Positions 17,103 through 26,215 of a stretch of DNA of 63,567 bases are shown one piece after another. The position numbers and the translations under genes are program-made. Numbering within the stretch: position 1 is the stretch's first letter; each line of letters opens with the position of its first letter. The notes beneath the pieces were generated by a model that was given only the letters and a program-made list of their open reading frames with translations, did no database searches and had not been told where the DNA came from. Source of the DNA: Halochromatium sp. (GTDB lineage Bacteria > Pseudomonadota > Gammaproteobacteria > Chromatiales > Chromatiaceae); assembly GCA_010912705.1 (NCBI GenBank), contig POWB01000021.1, forward strand, positions 32,085 to 95,651. The letters run 5' to 3'.

Positions 17103-18146
17103 ATGAAGAAATCCCTGATTACCGTTGCTGTTCTGAGCACCCTGTCGCTGTCGTCGCAGGCCATGGCGCGCGACACCATCAACATCGTTGGCTCTTCTAC
17201 CGTGTTCCCGTTCGCGACTACGGTTGCCGAGAACTTTGGTAACGCCACCGAGTTCAACACGCCGAAGATCGAGTCCACGGGCTCGGGTGGCGGCATGAAG
17301 CTGTTCTGCGCCGGCGTTGGCGTCGAGCATCCGGACGTCACCAATGCCTCGCGGCGGATGAAGGTCTCGGAGTTCGAGCAGTGCCAAGAGAATGGCGTTA
17401 AAGAGATCACCGAGGTCACGATTGGCTATGACGGTATCGCCGTTGCCAACTCGAAGAAGGCGCCGCAGCTTGAGCTGTCACTGCGTGACCTCTGGCTGGC
17501 ATTGGCGAAGGATGTGCCGAACCCCGAGGGTGGTGAGGAGCTGGTGGCTAACCCGTACAAGACCTGGAAGGACGTCAACCCGGAGCTGCCCGATGTCGCT
17601 ATCGAGGTGCTCGGTCCACCGCCGACCTCCGGCACCCGTGACGCCTTCGCTGAGATCGCGATGGAAGGTGGCTGTAAGACCTTCGATTGGATCAAGGCCA
17701 TGAAGAAGGAAGACAAGAATCAGTACAAGGCCGTCTGCCGCTCGGTGCGTGAGGACGGTGCTTATGTTGAGGCCGGCGAGAATGACAACCTGATCGTGCA
17801 AAAGCTGGACTCTAACCCGGATGCGCTTGGCGTCTTCGGCTTTAGCTTCCTAGATCAGAATGCCGACAAGCTGCAGGGCACGATCATCGATGGTGTTGAG
17901 CCAACCTTCGACAACATCGCGGCTGGTGACTACCCGGTTTCACGCTCGCTCTACTTCTATGTCAAGAATGCCCACGTTGGCACCATCCCTGGCATCCAAG
18001 AGTACGTGACCGCCTTCACTAGCGAGAATGCCTGGGGTCCGGATGGCTATCTGCCGAGCAAGGGTCTGATCCCGCTGCCCGATGAGATGCGTGCTGAGGT
18101 AGCCAAGTCGGCACAGGCCTTGGAGCCGATGTCGAGCCCGAAGTAA
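17103..18146 (+). CDS. pstS: Phosphate ABC transporter periplasmic phosphate-binding protein
   Basis: 347 residues with a clear Sec signal peptide (cleavage after SSQAMA, about residue 22). The mature protein starts with DTINIVGSSTVFPF, the phosphate-binding N-terminal strand, and contains ESTGSGGGMK and PPPTSGTRDAFAE, both typical phosphate-contact loops. It captures phosphate in the periplasm and delivers it to PstCA. It is preceded by Pho boxes and followed by a strong hairpin before pstC. Confidence 0.96.
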   Translation: MKKSLITVAVLSTLSLSSQAMARDTINIVGSSTVFPFATTVAENFGNATEFNTPKIESTGSGGGMKLFCAGVGVEHPDVTNASRRMKVSEFEQCQENGVKEITEVTIGYDGIAVANSKKAPQLELSLRDLWLALAKDVPNPEGGEELVANPYKTWKDVNPELPDVAIEVLGPPPTSGTRDAFAEIAMEGGCKTFDWIKAMKKEDKNQYKAVCRSVREDGAYVEAGENDNLIVQKLDSNPDALGVFGFSFLDQNADKLQGTIIDGVEPTFDNIAAGDYPVSRSLYFYVKNAHVGTIPGIQEYVTAFTSENAWGPDGYLPSKGLIPLPDEMRAEVAKSAQALEPMSSPK

Positions 18147-18193
18147 ACGCTGGCTCGACCTGCGCTGCCGCCCTCCAGCGGCAGCCTGGCTCG

Positions 18194-18230
18194 CAAGCGC
18201 CAGCGGTCCGAAAGGACTGCTGGCGTCTTG
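18194..18230 (+). terminator. Strong hairpin between pstS and pstC
   Basis: The arms caagcgccagcggtcc and ggactgctggcgtcttg pair almost fully around a gaaa tetraloop, followed by a short T-containing stretch (cgttttg). It probably acts as a partial terminator or mRNA-stabilising stem, leaving more pstS than pstC message. A smaller stem (ctgccgc/gcggcag) lies just before it. Confidence 0.65.
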
Positions 18231-18293
18231 CGTTTTGATGTGTAGGCGATGGATATCGATCGCCTTGATGACTGATCAAGATCGCGAGCCCTT

Positions 18294-19685
18294 ATGAGTC
18301 CTTCGCTACTGTTGTTGATTATCCTGGCCGCCATGGCGCTGGCCTATCATCTCGGGCGCAAGCGCGCCATCGGGGTCGCTGGTGGCGTTGCTCAGATCAA
18401 TCGCCTGCACTCGCTGCCGGCTTACTACGGCTACTACGCCGCGCTCTGGGTGGGGCTGCCAGCCTTGTTGCTGCTGCTGTTCTGGGTTGGCTTGCAGGAG
18501 CACATCTTGACAGCGCTGACCATCGCCGAGCTGCCACCGGAGATGACCGCGCAGCTCTCAGAAGGTCAGCTGAGCTTGTTGACCAGCGATATTCGCAATC
18601 TGGCCACCGGCAATATCACGGCGCGCGAGATCAGCCCGGAGGTGCAGGCGGCTGCTGCACATTATCAGCGCCTGTCGGGCCTTGCCAGCGTCTCGCTCTG
18701 GTCCTTGACCGGTGCGCTGGCGCTTGCGGGGATGGCCTGGGCCTGGCAACACACTACCATCAGCTTCCGTGCCCGCAATCGGGTCGAATCGATCCTTATG
18801 ATCGTGCTGATCCTATTCTCGTCGATCGCCATCTTGACCACACTTGGTATCGTACTCTCGGTGTTGTTCGAGTCGATCCGGTTCTTTCAGAAGGTGCCTT
18901 GGACTGAGTTCCTGTTTGGGACCAAATGGAGTCCACAGATCGCCCTGCGCGCCGAGCAGGTGGGCGCGTCTGGGGCCTTTGGCGCCATCCCGCTGTTTAC
19001 CGGCACCTTGCTGATCTCGTTCATCGCGATGCTGCTGGCAGTGCCTGTTGGGCTGCTCTCGGCGATCTATCTGGCCGAATATGCGCCGCGCAAGGTGCGT
19101 GCCTGGGCCAAGCCGGTGCTCGAGATCTTGGCCGGTATCCCGACCGTGGTGTATGGCTTCTTCGCTGCGCTGACGGTGGCGCCGTTCATGCGCGGGCTCG
19201 GTGAAAGTGTTGGGCTGGATATCGCCTCCGAGAGTGCGCTAGCGGCTGGCCTGGTGATGGGCATCATGATCATCCCCTTTGTCTCCTCGCTGTCTGAGGA
19301 TGTCATCAACGCCGTGCCGCAATCCTTGCGCGACGGCTCCTATGCGCTAGGCGCGACCCAATCCGAGACCATCCGCCGGGTGATCTTTCCGGCCGCGCTG
19401 CCGGGCATCGTCGGCGGTGTGCTGCTGGCCGTCTCGCGCGCGATCGGCGAGACCATGATCGTGGTGATGGCGGCCGGTCTTGCGGCGAACCTGACCGCGA
19501 ATCCGTTCGAGAGCGTGACCACCGTGACGGTGCAGATCGTCACCCTGCTCACTGGCGACCAAGAGTTCGATAGCGCCAAGACCCTAGCCGCCTTCGCGCT
19601 CGGACTCACGCTCTTCGTCGTCACGCTGATTCTCAATGTCATCGCGCTGCACATTGTGCGCAAATACCGTGAACAGTATGAGTAA
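18294..19685 (+). CDS. pstC: Phosphate ABC transporter permease PstC (long form)
   Basis: 463 residues, longer than the roughly 320 of E. coli because of an extra N-terminal part with two more hydrophobic segments (about residues 1-20 and 37-62) and a periplasmic stretch. The permease core shows the EAA-type loop SLRDGSYALGATQSETIRRV and AVSRAIGETMIVVM, typical of PstC. With PstA it forms the inner-membrane phosphate channel. Its stop overlaps the pstA start by 8 bases, implying coupled translation. Confidence 0.95.
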   Translation: MSPSLLLLIILAAMALAYHLGRKRAIGVAGGVAQINRLHSLPAYYGYYAALWVGLPALLLLLFWVGLQEHILTALTIAELPPEMTAQLSEGQLSLLTSDIRNLATGNITAREISPEVQAAAAHYQRLSGLASVSLWSLTGALALAGMAWAWQHTTISFRARNRVESILMIVLILFSSIAILTTLGIVLSVLFESIRFFQKVPWTEFLFGTKWSPQIALRAEQVGASGAFGAIPLFTGTLLISFIAMLLAVPVGLLSAIYLAEYAPRKVRAWAKPVLEILAGIPTVVYGFFAALTVAPFMRGLGESVGLDIASESALAAGLVMGIMIIPFVSSLSEDVINAVPQSLRDGSYALGATQSETIRRVIFPAALPGIVGGVLLAVSRAIGETMIVVMAAGLAANLTANPFESVTTVTVQIVTLLTGDQEFDSAKTLAAFALGLTLFVVTLILNVIALHIVRKYREQYE

Positions 19686-21504
19686 TTCATTGACCACCAG
19701 CGACCCCGTCCGGAGTCCAAGAGCGATCGTCGAGGCCAGCCTGAAGCGGCGCTATGCCGCTGAGCGAGGCTTTCGCCTGCTCGGTGCGAGTGCCGTGGTG
19801 CTTGGACTGGGCTTCGTGCTGATCCTCTTCCTCAGCATCGTTAGCAAGGGCTATACAGCCTTCTTCCAGTCCTACATCGAGCTGCCAGTGAGCTTCGATG
19901 CCGAGCTGATCGATCCGAATGGAGCCTTGCGCGAAGGCGATCTGGACGCGACCGAGGTCGCGCGCGAGCTGCGCTCGGTGAACTTTTTGAAGCTGGCTCG
20001 AGAGGCGCTGCGTGCCGAGTTTCCGGACGTCTCGGGCCGCACCCAGCGGCGCAATCTGGATGCGCTGCTGAGTCCTGGTGCCCCGCTGCAGCTGCGGCGC
20101 ATGGTGAATGAAGACCCAACAGTGATTGGCACTGAGCGATCGGTCCGACTGCTTGCCGATGACGACGTCGACATGTTCATGAAGGGGCGCTCGACGCCGA
20201 TCTTGCGCGCTGATGGCACTGGTGTCGCAACCCTAGAGGGGGATTTGACGAAGATCGGCAACGCCGTTGCTGTACAGGTCTCAGATGACGCGCTGTTCCC
20301 GTTACTGGAGCAGGCGCGCAGCCGGCTCATTGCTAAAGCTGACCGCTTGACGCGCCAGCAGGCGGGTCTGCAGCGCACTCGCGACGATCAGACCGCGCTG
20401 CTTGAGCAACCTGATCTCAGTGCCGACAAGAAGGAAGAGGCTGAGCGTGAGGTGGCCCGGAATGAGCGTGATATCGACCGCCTCGAGACCAAGATCCAGG
20501 CCTTGCGCGAGGAGGCCAGAGGCAGTGATGAGCTGGTGCTGAGCGCTGAGGCGCCGAGCTTCCTGCTGCGCATCAATGATGGGCTGATCAAGCTGATCGC
20601 GTTGGAGCCGGATCGCGCACGCGGTGAGCTGTTGGTGCCGCCGGCCTCGGCGATGCCCGCAGAGGCTGGCACTTGGCAGACACTCGAGCTGACGACGCCT
20701 CAGGATGCGCGGCGACTCAATGATCAGCAGCTCGCTTGGGTCCTGCAGCTCCAGCATGAGGGACTGCTGAGCAAGCGCTTCAATGTCCCGTTCTTCACCA
20801 ACGGCACCTCGCGTGAGCCTGAGCTGGCTGGTATCGCCGGCGCGGTGCTGGGGTCCTTCTACACCTTGCTGCTGACGCTGCTGTTCTCGTTCCCGATCGC
20901 GGTCGGTGCCGCCTTGTATCTCGAGGAGTTTGCGCCGAAGAATCGCCTTACCGATCTGATCGAGGTGAATATCAACAATTTGGCTGCGGTGCCCTCGATC
21001 GTGTTCGGGCTGCTGGGGCTCGCGGTCTTCATCAACTTCTTTGGCGTGCCGCGCTCAACTCCCCTGGTGGCGGCGATGGTGTTGACCTTGATGACGCTAC
21101 CGACCATCATTATCGCCAGTCGCGCGGCGCTGAAATCGGTGCCGCCCTCGATCCGCGAGGCCGCGCTTGGGGTGGGTGCCTCACCGTTACAGACCCGGCT
21201 CCATCATGTGCTGCCCTTGGCGCTGCCCGGAATGATGACCGGCACCATCATCGGCATGGCGCAAGCGCTGGGCGAAAGTGCGCCCTTGCTGATGATCGGC
21301 ATGATTGCCTTCATCGTCGATGTACCGCAGGGCTTTACGGACCCGGCCACCGTGCTCCCAGTGCAGATCTTCCTCTGGGCGGATAGTCCCGAGCGCGGCT
21401 TCGTTGAGCGCACCTCGGCGGCAATCATGGTGCTGTTGGCGTTTCTCATCCTGATGAACCTGACCGCTGTGCTACTGCGTCGGCGCTTCGAGCGGCGGTG
21501 GTGA
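19678..21504 (+). CDS. pstA: Phosphate ABC transporter permease PstA (long form, DUF3333-type N-terminus)
   Basis: 608 residues from the ATG at 19678. After one membrane helix there is a periplasmic domain of roughly 300 residues with a coiled-coil segment (residues about 225-285, rich in Glu, Arg, Lys and Asp) as in DUF3333-containing PstA proteins. The C-terminal 220 residues are the permease core (AVPSIVFGLLGLAVFINFF, EAALGVGASPLQTRLHHVLP, MAQALGESAPLLMIG). It pairs with PstC for phosphate import. Confidence 0.94.
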   Translation: MSNSLTTSDPVRSPRAIVEASLKRRYAAERGFRLLGASAVVLGLGFVLILFLSIVSKGYTAFFQSYIELPVSFDAELIDPNGALREGDLDATEVARELRSVNFLKLAREALRAEFPDVSGRTQRRNLDALLSPGAPLQLRRMVNEDPTVIGTERSVRLLADDDVDMFMKGRSTPILRADGTGVATLEGDLTKIGNAVAVQVSDDALFPLLEQARSRLIAKADRLTRQQAGLQRTRDDQTALLEQPDLSADKKEEAEREVARNERDIDRLETKIQALREEARGSDELVLSAEAPSFLLRINDGLIKLIALEPDRARGELLVPPASAMPAEAGTWQTLELTTPQDARRLNDQQLAWVLQLQHEGLLSKRFNVPFFTNGTSREPELAGIAGAVLGSFYTLLLTLLFSFPIAVGAALYLEEFAPKNRLTDLIEVNINNLAAVPSIVFGLLGLAVFINFFGVPRSTPLVAAMVLTLMTLPTIIIASRAALKSVPPSIREAALGVGASPLQTRLHHVLPLALPGMMTGTIIGMAQALGESAPLLMIGMIAFIVDVPQGFTDPATVLPVQIFLWADSPERGFVERTSAAIMVLLAFLILMNLTAVLLRRRFERRW

Positions 21505-21587
21505 TCATTGCAGTCAGATGACCTTGAGGTTCTAGTCAAGCCCCTTTTTTGATTGCCCTTACTCTGCGCCAATCTTCCGAGTCTCTA

Positions 21588-22451
21588 ATGAATACGATCG
21601 CTGATGCTATTGCAGTGAAACCCGCTAACCTGACCGCCGATCACCTGGCGCAAGACCAATCCACCGCCACCACCCTTGGTGAGATCACTTCGGCGAATCC
21701 GCGCATGATCTGCCGCGACGTCAACGTCTGGTACGACGACAAGCACGCGATCAAGAATGTCAGCCTGGATATCGGTCAGAACGAGGTGATTGCGATGATC
21801 GGCCCCTCGGGCTGCGGGAAGTCAACCTTCCTACGCTGTCTGAACCGGATGAACGACACCATTCCAGCGGCGAAGGTGAGGGGGTCGATCAAGCTCGATG
21901 GCCAAGAGATTCAAGATCGCAGTATTGATGTGGTACCGCTGCGGGCGCGCGTCGGCATGGTGTTCCAGAAGCCGAACCCCTTCCCTAAGTCGATCTACGA
22001 GAACATCGCCTATGGCCCGCGCATCCATGGCTTAACGAATAATCGTGAGGAGCTCGACGAGTTGGTCGAGACCAGCCTAAAGCGCGCTGGTCTCTGGAAA
22101 GAGGTCAAGGATCGGCTCGATGCGCCTGGCACCAGCCTCTCAGGCGGTCAGCAGCAGCGCCTCTGTATCGCGCGTACCATCTCGGTCTCACCCGAGGTGA
22201 TCCTGATGGATGAGCCCTGCTCGGCCTTGGACCCGATCGCAACCGCGATCATCGAAGAGCTGATCGATGAGCTGCGCCAGCAGTACACCATTGCCATCGT
22301 CACCCATTCGATGCAGCAGGCCGCGCGCGTCTCCCAGCGTACCGCCTACTTCCATTTAGGCGATCTGGTCGAAGTTGGTACCACGGATGACATCTTCAAT
22401 CAGCCACAGCACAAGCTCACCGAAGACTACATCACGGGGCGCTTTGGCTGA
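21588..22451 (+). CDS. pstB: Phosphate ABC transporter ATP-binding protein
   Basis: 287 residues from the ATG at 21588; an in-frame TTG at 21549 is less likely. Walker [10 protein letters not shown], signature LSGGQQQR, Walker [14 protein letters not shown] and H-loop [12 protein letters not shown] are all intact. It powers phosphate import through PstCA. It lies 83 bases after pstA on the same strand and converges with phoU. Confidence 0.97.
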   Translation: MNTIADAIAVKPANLTADHLAQDQSTATTLGEITSANPRMICRDVNVWYDDKHAIKNVSLDIGQNEVIAMIGPSGCGKSTFLRCLNRMNDTIPAAKVRGSIKLDGQEIQDRSIDVVPLRARVGMVFQKPNPFPKSIYENIAYGPRIHGLTNNREELDELVETSLKRAGLWKEVKDRLDAPGTSLSGGQQQRLCIARTISVSPEVILMDEPCSALDPIATAIIEELIDELRQQYTIAIVTHSMQQAARVSQRTAYFHLGDLVEVGTTDDIFNQPQHKLTEDYITGRFG

Positions 22452-22479
22452 GGATCGACCCGCAAGCCTGCTAATGCAG

Positions 22480-23211
22480 TCAGTGATTGCGCCAGCTGCG
22501 TAAGCGCTCGATGAGCAGCTCAGGGTTGCGGAAACGCACATCCTCACCGGTGATGACATAGACGACCTGCTCGGCGATATTGTTGGCATGGTTGCCGGTG
22601 CGCTCGAGTGCATGCGCGACCGTCAGCAAGCCGGCAAAGTGATTCCCCTCTAAGCCTGCGCCGGGTGAGAATAGCGCTGAGCGTAACTGCTCACAGGCAA
22701 GGATGAGGTGCTGGTCTGCCTCAAAGACCGCAATCGCCTGATTCAGGTCAGCATCGACCAGCCCGGCGACGGCATGCTCGAGGAGTTCACAGACGGTCTC
22801 GGTGAGCGCTTGGAGCGGCGTTACGGCTTGTTCTGGGACCAGCGGCGGCGCCTTGTCCGTGAGCAGCTTCAGGGTATGCTTGGCGATGCGTTTGGCCTTG
22901 TCGCCAGCGCGCTCGAGATCGCCGACAATGCGCGCTGTTGCAAGCACTAAGCGCAGATCGATCGCGGTCGGTTGGCGTTTGGCGATGACCCGAAACACCT
23001 CCTCGTCGGCGGCCATACTCAGCCTGTCGACCTTAGGATCGCGGTCGATCACCGCCTGTGCCGCGGTGCTGTTGCCGTCCGCTAGCGCATCAACCGCGTC
23101 GCGGGTCTGGCGCACCACGGTCGAACTCATGTCGACGACTAGCTCTCGAAGATGGGCAAGCTCGAGGTCGTAGGCGCTTACGATATGATGGTGATCGTCG
23201 TGCGGCGGCAT
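22480..23211 (-). CDS. phoU: Phosphate transport system regulator PhoU
   Basis: About 243 residues from the ATG at 23211, the expected length for the two three-helix-bundle repeats. A His/Asp-rich start (PPHDDHHHIVSAYDLEL) precedes VVDMSSTVVRQTRDAVDAL; the metal-binding helices show RDPKVDRLSMAADEE and, in the second repeat, HALERTGNHANNIAEQVVY. PhoU links Pst activity to PhoR/PhoB signalling. Unlike the usual pstSCAB-phoU order on one strand, it is encoded convergently to pstB, so it has its own promoter. Confidence 0.95.
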   Translation of the reverse strand: MPPHDDHHHIVSAYDLELAHLRELVVDMSSTVVRQTRDAVDALADGNSTAAQAVIDRDPKVDRLSMAADEEVFRVIAKRQPTAIDLRLVLATARIVGDLERAGDKAKRIAKHTLKLLTDKAPPLVPEQAVTPLQALTETVCELLEHAVAGLVDADLNQAIAVFEADQHLILACEQLRSALFSPGAGLEGNHFAGLLTVAHALERTGNHANNIAEQVVYVITGEDVRFRNPELLIERLRSWRNH

Positions 23212-23440
23212 GGGTTCTAGCCTCAGCTGGCTGAGTGATGTTAGAAGTGAGAGCAGGAGGGGGGTTGAGTAGGGCTCCTGCGGGTGGCATTTTCGCACAG
23301 AAGCATGTGCACCGCAGACGTTGCAGATTCACGCAGAGATCAATCAGCGTCTACTGACCCCATCAAGTCCTACATCCTCTGGTACAAGCATTCTCGGACA
23401 TGACCTTATCTAGGCTCCGGATATTCAGTGGCCTCGGCGC

Positions 23441-24838
23441 ATGATCGCCAACGCCTCCCCAACAGCCCGATGGGTTTGGCCGTTCTACCAGCAGCATCTG
23501 TCGAGTTTGGCGAGTCGCCGCGGTCAGACTCAGTCGCCCCGCGTTTCGACCTCGGATACTGAGGAGACGAGTCCGTTCCCAAACGGGCCACCTGCGCTAC
23601 CTGAACTGGCGCGGGCAAGCTTCATCGAATGGCGCTACTTTGCGGTCCTGTCGCCAGCGTTCCATGGCATCGTCGGGTTAGCGCTGGTGAATCCCGAGGG
23701 CCGTTTTCTGCGGATCGCCGAGGCTGGCCTGCTCTTGATCGTTGCCGGTGTCCTCGACCGCCCCCCACTCCCAAGCTCGGCCGCTGAGGCGAGCGATGCT
23801 GGCCCCTTGTTTGACGAGGGGGGGACCGAGCTGTGCTGGATGCATCTGTTTGCGCCGCATGCCTGCCAATTCGATCTCGTTGCCGCAGCGGGCTCCGAGC
23901 CCGTTGAGTCTGGACTGCGCGCAAGCGATGCCGACTGCCGTCTTGAGCTGCGCCAAGTCAATGCCGCTGAGGCAGAATTGGAGATCGAGGCAAGGCAGGG
24001 ACTCAGGCTGCGCATGTCGCATCGCGGCCTTGTCGGGGCTAGCATACCTCAGGTGACCGAGACCGCCCTTGATGGCTGGCTTGGTCGCGCCTTGGGCGCG
24101 CATTGGCAGGTTCAATGTCCATCGCCCATGGCCTGGTCTGATGGCGAACTGCTGCTTGAGCCGGGCCTGATGGCTGGGCTGGCCGGGGCGGCGGGGGGCG
24201 CGAATCCGAGCTATGCGTCGGCGGCCTTGCGTCACCGGGTTGCCGCTGGTGATCGGACCTTCAGCTGGCAGACCGCGAGCGGTTACGCCGAGCATAGCTT
24301 TGGGGTTCGGCCCTTGCCTTTGCAGGGGTGGGACTTCCTCTTCGTGCCAAAGCCGGAGACTGGCGAGGCGTTGGTGCTCCAGACCTATCCAGGCAGTCAA
24401 GTCTTGCGCTATGTCGAGGTTTGTTGGCCGCAAGATGGAGCACTGCGGCAGTGGCGTTTTCCCGCTCAGGGTCTGCGCCTCACCTGGCCCCAGGCGGTAG
24501 CTGATCCGGTGCTTGGTGCGCGCCGGCCGCTGCGGCGACGCATCGAGGCTGAGCATGGCGGGCTGCGCCTGAGTCTCGACAACCGCGTGCTGCATCGGAT
24601 TCCGCTGCTACGTCCTCAGCGGCTTGCGGTGCGACATTTTTTCATCAGCGAAGAGATCGGGATCGCGGATTGGCGTTTGTTCGATGATTCCGGCCGGGTG
24701 CTTGCCGAGGTACAGGGGCAGCCCTCTGGTGGCGAGCTTGCGCGGCGACGGCTTCGCGTGCCGCGTACCGATGAGCCTTATGTTGTCAGGCAAGGGGCTC
24801 AAGGTGCAGGTGTGGAGGATGCGCATCGGTCTTATTAG
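23441..24838 (+). CDS. Hypothetical protein, possibly AttH/CrtC lipocalin-like
   Basis: 465 residues, no signal peptide. A segment near residue 65 (FIEWRYFAVLSPAFHGIVG) and many short strands with Trp, Tyr and Gly (GWDFLFVPKPETG, LRYVEVCWPQDG) suggest an all-beta fold of the AttH/carotenoid-hydratase kind, but the match is weak and I do not assign an enzyme. The stop lies 53 bases inside the 3' end of nikR on the other strand. It is divergent from phoU. Coding potential is good; function is open. Confidence 0.7.
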   Translation: MIANASPTARWVWPFYQQHLSSLASRRGQTQSPRVSTSDTEETSPFPNGPPALPELARASFIEWRYFAVLSPAFHGIVGLALVNPEGRFLRIAEAGLLLIVAGVLDRPPLPSSAAEASDAGPLFDEGGTELCWMHLFAPHACQFDLVAAAGSEPVESGLRASDADCRLELRQVNAAEAELEIEARQGLRLRMSHRGLVGASIPQVTETALDGWLGRALGAHWQVQCPSPMAWSDGELLLEPGLMAGLAGAAGGANPSYASAALRHRVAAGDRTFSWQTASGYAEHSFGVRPLPLQGWDFLFVPKPETGEALVLQTYPGSQVLRYVEVCWPQDGALRQWRFPAQGLRLTWPQAVADPVLGARRPLRRRIEAEHGGLRLSLDNRVLHRIPLLRPQRLAVRHFFISEEIGIADWRLFDDSGRVLAEVQGQPSGGELARRRLRVPRTDEPYVVRQGAQGAGVEDAHRSY

Positions 24839-25265
24839 CGCCATGCGGATGTGCCTCTTCGCTGGTGCTGACGGGAAGGATGGCGAGGTGGCCGTGATGG
24901 ACGCCGGGCTGTGCGATAACGGCATCGGCGAAGGTTTGAACTCGGTTGCTTGGCCCGCGCAGGATGACGGTCTCTAAGCAGTGGTCGTGACTGAGGTGCA
25001 CATGCATGGTCGAGACCGTGAGGTCGTGATGGTCGTGATGGGCCTTGGTGAGACGCGCGGCGAGCTCGCGCTCCTGATGGCTATAGCTGTAACTCAAGGT
25101 AGCGACGCAATTGCCTTCAGGCTGGCCCGCGAGCTGCTCGGCTTGGAGCCGGTCGCGGATCAGGTCGCGGATGGCCTCAGAGCGGTTGCCATAGCTGCGC
25201 CTAGCCATGTAGCCCTCAAAGGCGTCGATGAGGGCATCGTCGAGTGTGATGGTGACGCGTTGCAT
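24786..25265 (-). CDS. nikR: Nickel-responsive regulator NikR
   Basis: About 159 residues from the ATG at 25265. The ribbon-helix-helix N-terminus is MQRVTITLDDALIDAFEGYM, with RRSYGNRSEAIRDLIRDRL. The ACT-like C-terminal domain carries the nickel ligands: His in SYSYSHQERELAARL, HVHLSHDHCLE, with the cysteine of HDHC as the fourth ligand. The extra His-rich tail (residues about 140-159) is longer than in E. coli. It normally represses nickel uptake genes; none is present nearby, so it acts at a distance. Its 3' end overlaps the convergent gene by 53 bases. Confidence 0.94.
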   Translation of the reverse strand: MQRVTITLDDALIDAFEGYMARRSYGNRSEAIRDLIRDRLQAEQLAGQPEGNCVATLSYSYSHQERELAARLTKAHHDHHDLTVSTMHVHLSHDHCLETVILRGPSNRVQTFADAVIAQPGVHHGHLAILPVSTSEEAHPHGANKTDAHPPHLHLEPLA

Positions 25266-25582
25266 GGTGATTCCTGGTCTTGGTTGCGCTGGCTGTTGCT
25301 GGCCCATCGCAGCCGCCGGTTACTGTTGAGCCATGGATGGAGAATGGCCGCCGTTCGGACATGAGCATACTGGCGCAATCCTCTGTTGCTGATCAAGCCA
25401 TGCCATGCTAGGGCTGGATCTGGGTGTACCACTCGGCCGACCAGCTCGAGCCCATTGGCAATCAGGGTATTCTGAATGATCCTTGTCTCAGCGCAATTCA
25501 GTGGCTTTTCTTAGGCTGTCGTTTTCGACTAATCTTCAGAGCGTTTGTTACGGAAAAATGACAACGACTCCGGGGAGCAGCT
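25266..25582. other. Intergenic region between nikR and a small hypothetical gene
   Basis: About 317 bases without a gene I can support. It should hold the nikR promoter. I looked for the GTATGA...TCATAC NikR palindrome and found only a half-site-like gagcatac near 25365. A ggggag ribosome-binding site near 25572 serves the next gene. Confidence 0.5.
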
Positions 25583-25858
25583 GTGTATATCAAACGCCAT
25601 CGAGGACATGCCTACCTGTTTCAGGTCGACTACGGTGAGGAGGCCTGTGTTGCACGCATCATTGTGCGTACCGATTCTGTTGGTCCCGAAGGGCTCTTCC
25701 TAGTGAAGCAGGACGGGTCCATTGAGCCTGCAGAGGATCGACCGGGCTTTGGTGCCAATGCGCTACGCAAGGACGGCCTCTGGCCTAGCCCACCGCGTGA
25801 GGCGGTCCGCGATGCCGTCGTCATCGCACGTCAAAAGGCCCATACAGCGATTGACTGA
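25583..25858 (+). CDS. Small hypothetical protein
   Basis: 91 residues, GTG start with a good upstream ribosome-binding site (cggggagc, about 8 bases before). Sequence MYIKRHRGHAYLFQVDYGEE followed by IIVRTDSVGPEGLFLVKQDG suggests a small beta-rich domain; the C-terminal 30 residues are helical. No family recognised and no membrane segment. Isolated, same strand as the next small gene. Confidence 0.6.
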   Translation: MYIKRHRGHAYLFQVDYGEEACVARIIVRTDSVGPEGLFLVKQDGSIEPAEDRPGFGANALRKDGLWPSPPREAVRDAVVIARQKAHTAID

Positions 25859-25981
25859 ATCCTGTTGCGTTGTCCAGTGCACGCTCGGTGACTGTGGCTT
25901 CGGTTCGCTCGCTCTTCTGTGTCGGCGTTCGATGGTCTACACTTATGTGACCCAGTTCACAGTTTGCGTTCAGGACAGTCG

Positions 25982-26203
25982 ATGGATAGTCAGGCTAGTC
26001 AGGTTGATCCGGGTGATAAGTTGCAAGCCTATCTCAGCACGCTGCAAGAAGAATTCCGCCGCTCGCTGGCTGAATCCTTGAGACGCTCGGACTACCCCGA
26101 GCAAGTTGAGCAGGATCAACAGGATCTTGCGGCGAGCCAAACTGCGGTCTTCAAGTTTGTCGTTGATGGCTCGCGCCGATGCAGCCCGAACAGTCCGATG
26201 TGA
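25982..26203 (+). CDS. Small hypothetical protein
   Basis: 73 residues from the ATG at 25982 (a longer frame begins at 25919). Strongly acidic and Gln-rich helical region (DKLQAYLSTLQEEFRRSL and ESLRRSDYPEQVEQDQQDL). No family recognised. It converges on the glycosyltransferase gene, whose stop is 13 bases away. Moderate support only. Confidence 0.45.
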   Translation: MDSQASQVDPGDKLQAYLSTLQEEFRRSLAESLRRSDYPEQVEQDQQDLAASQTAVFKFVVDGSRRCSPNSPM

Positions 26204-26215
26204 CTGATGAATGGT

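Noticed and set aside
25266..25430. NikR operator upstream of nikR
   Set aside because: Only a weak half-site was seen; no full palindrome at the required spacing.
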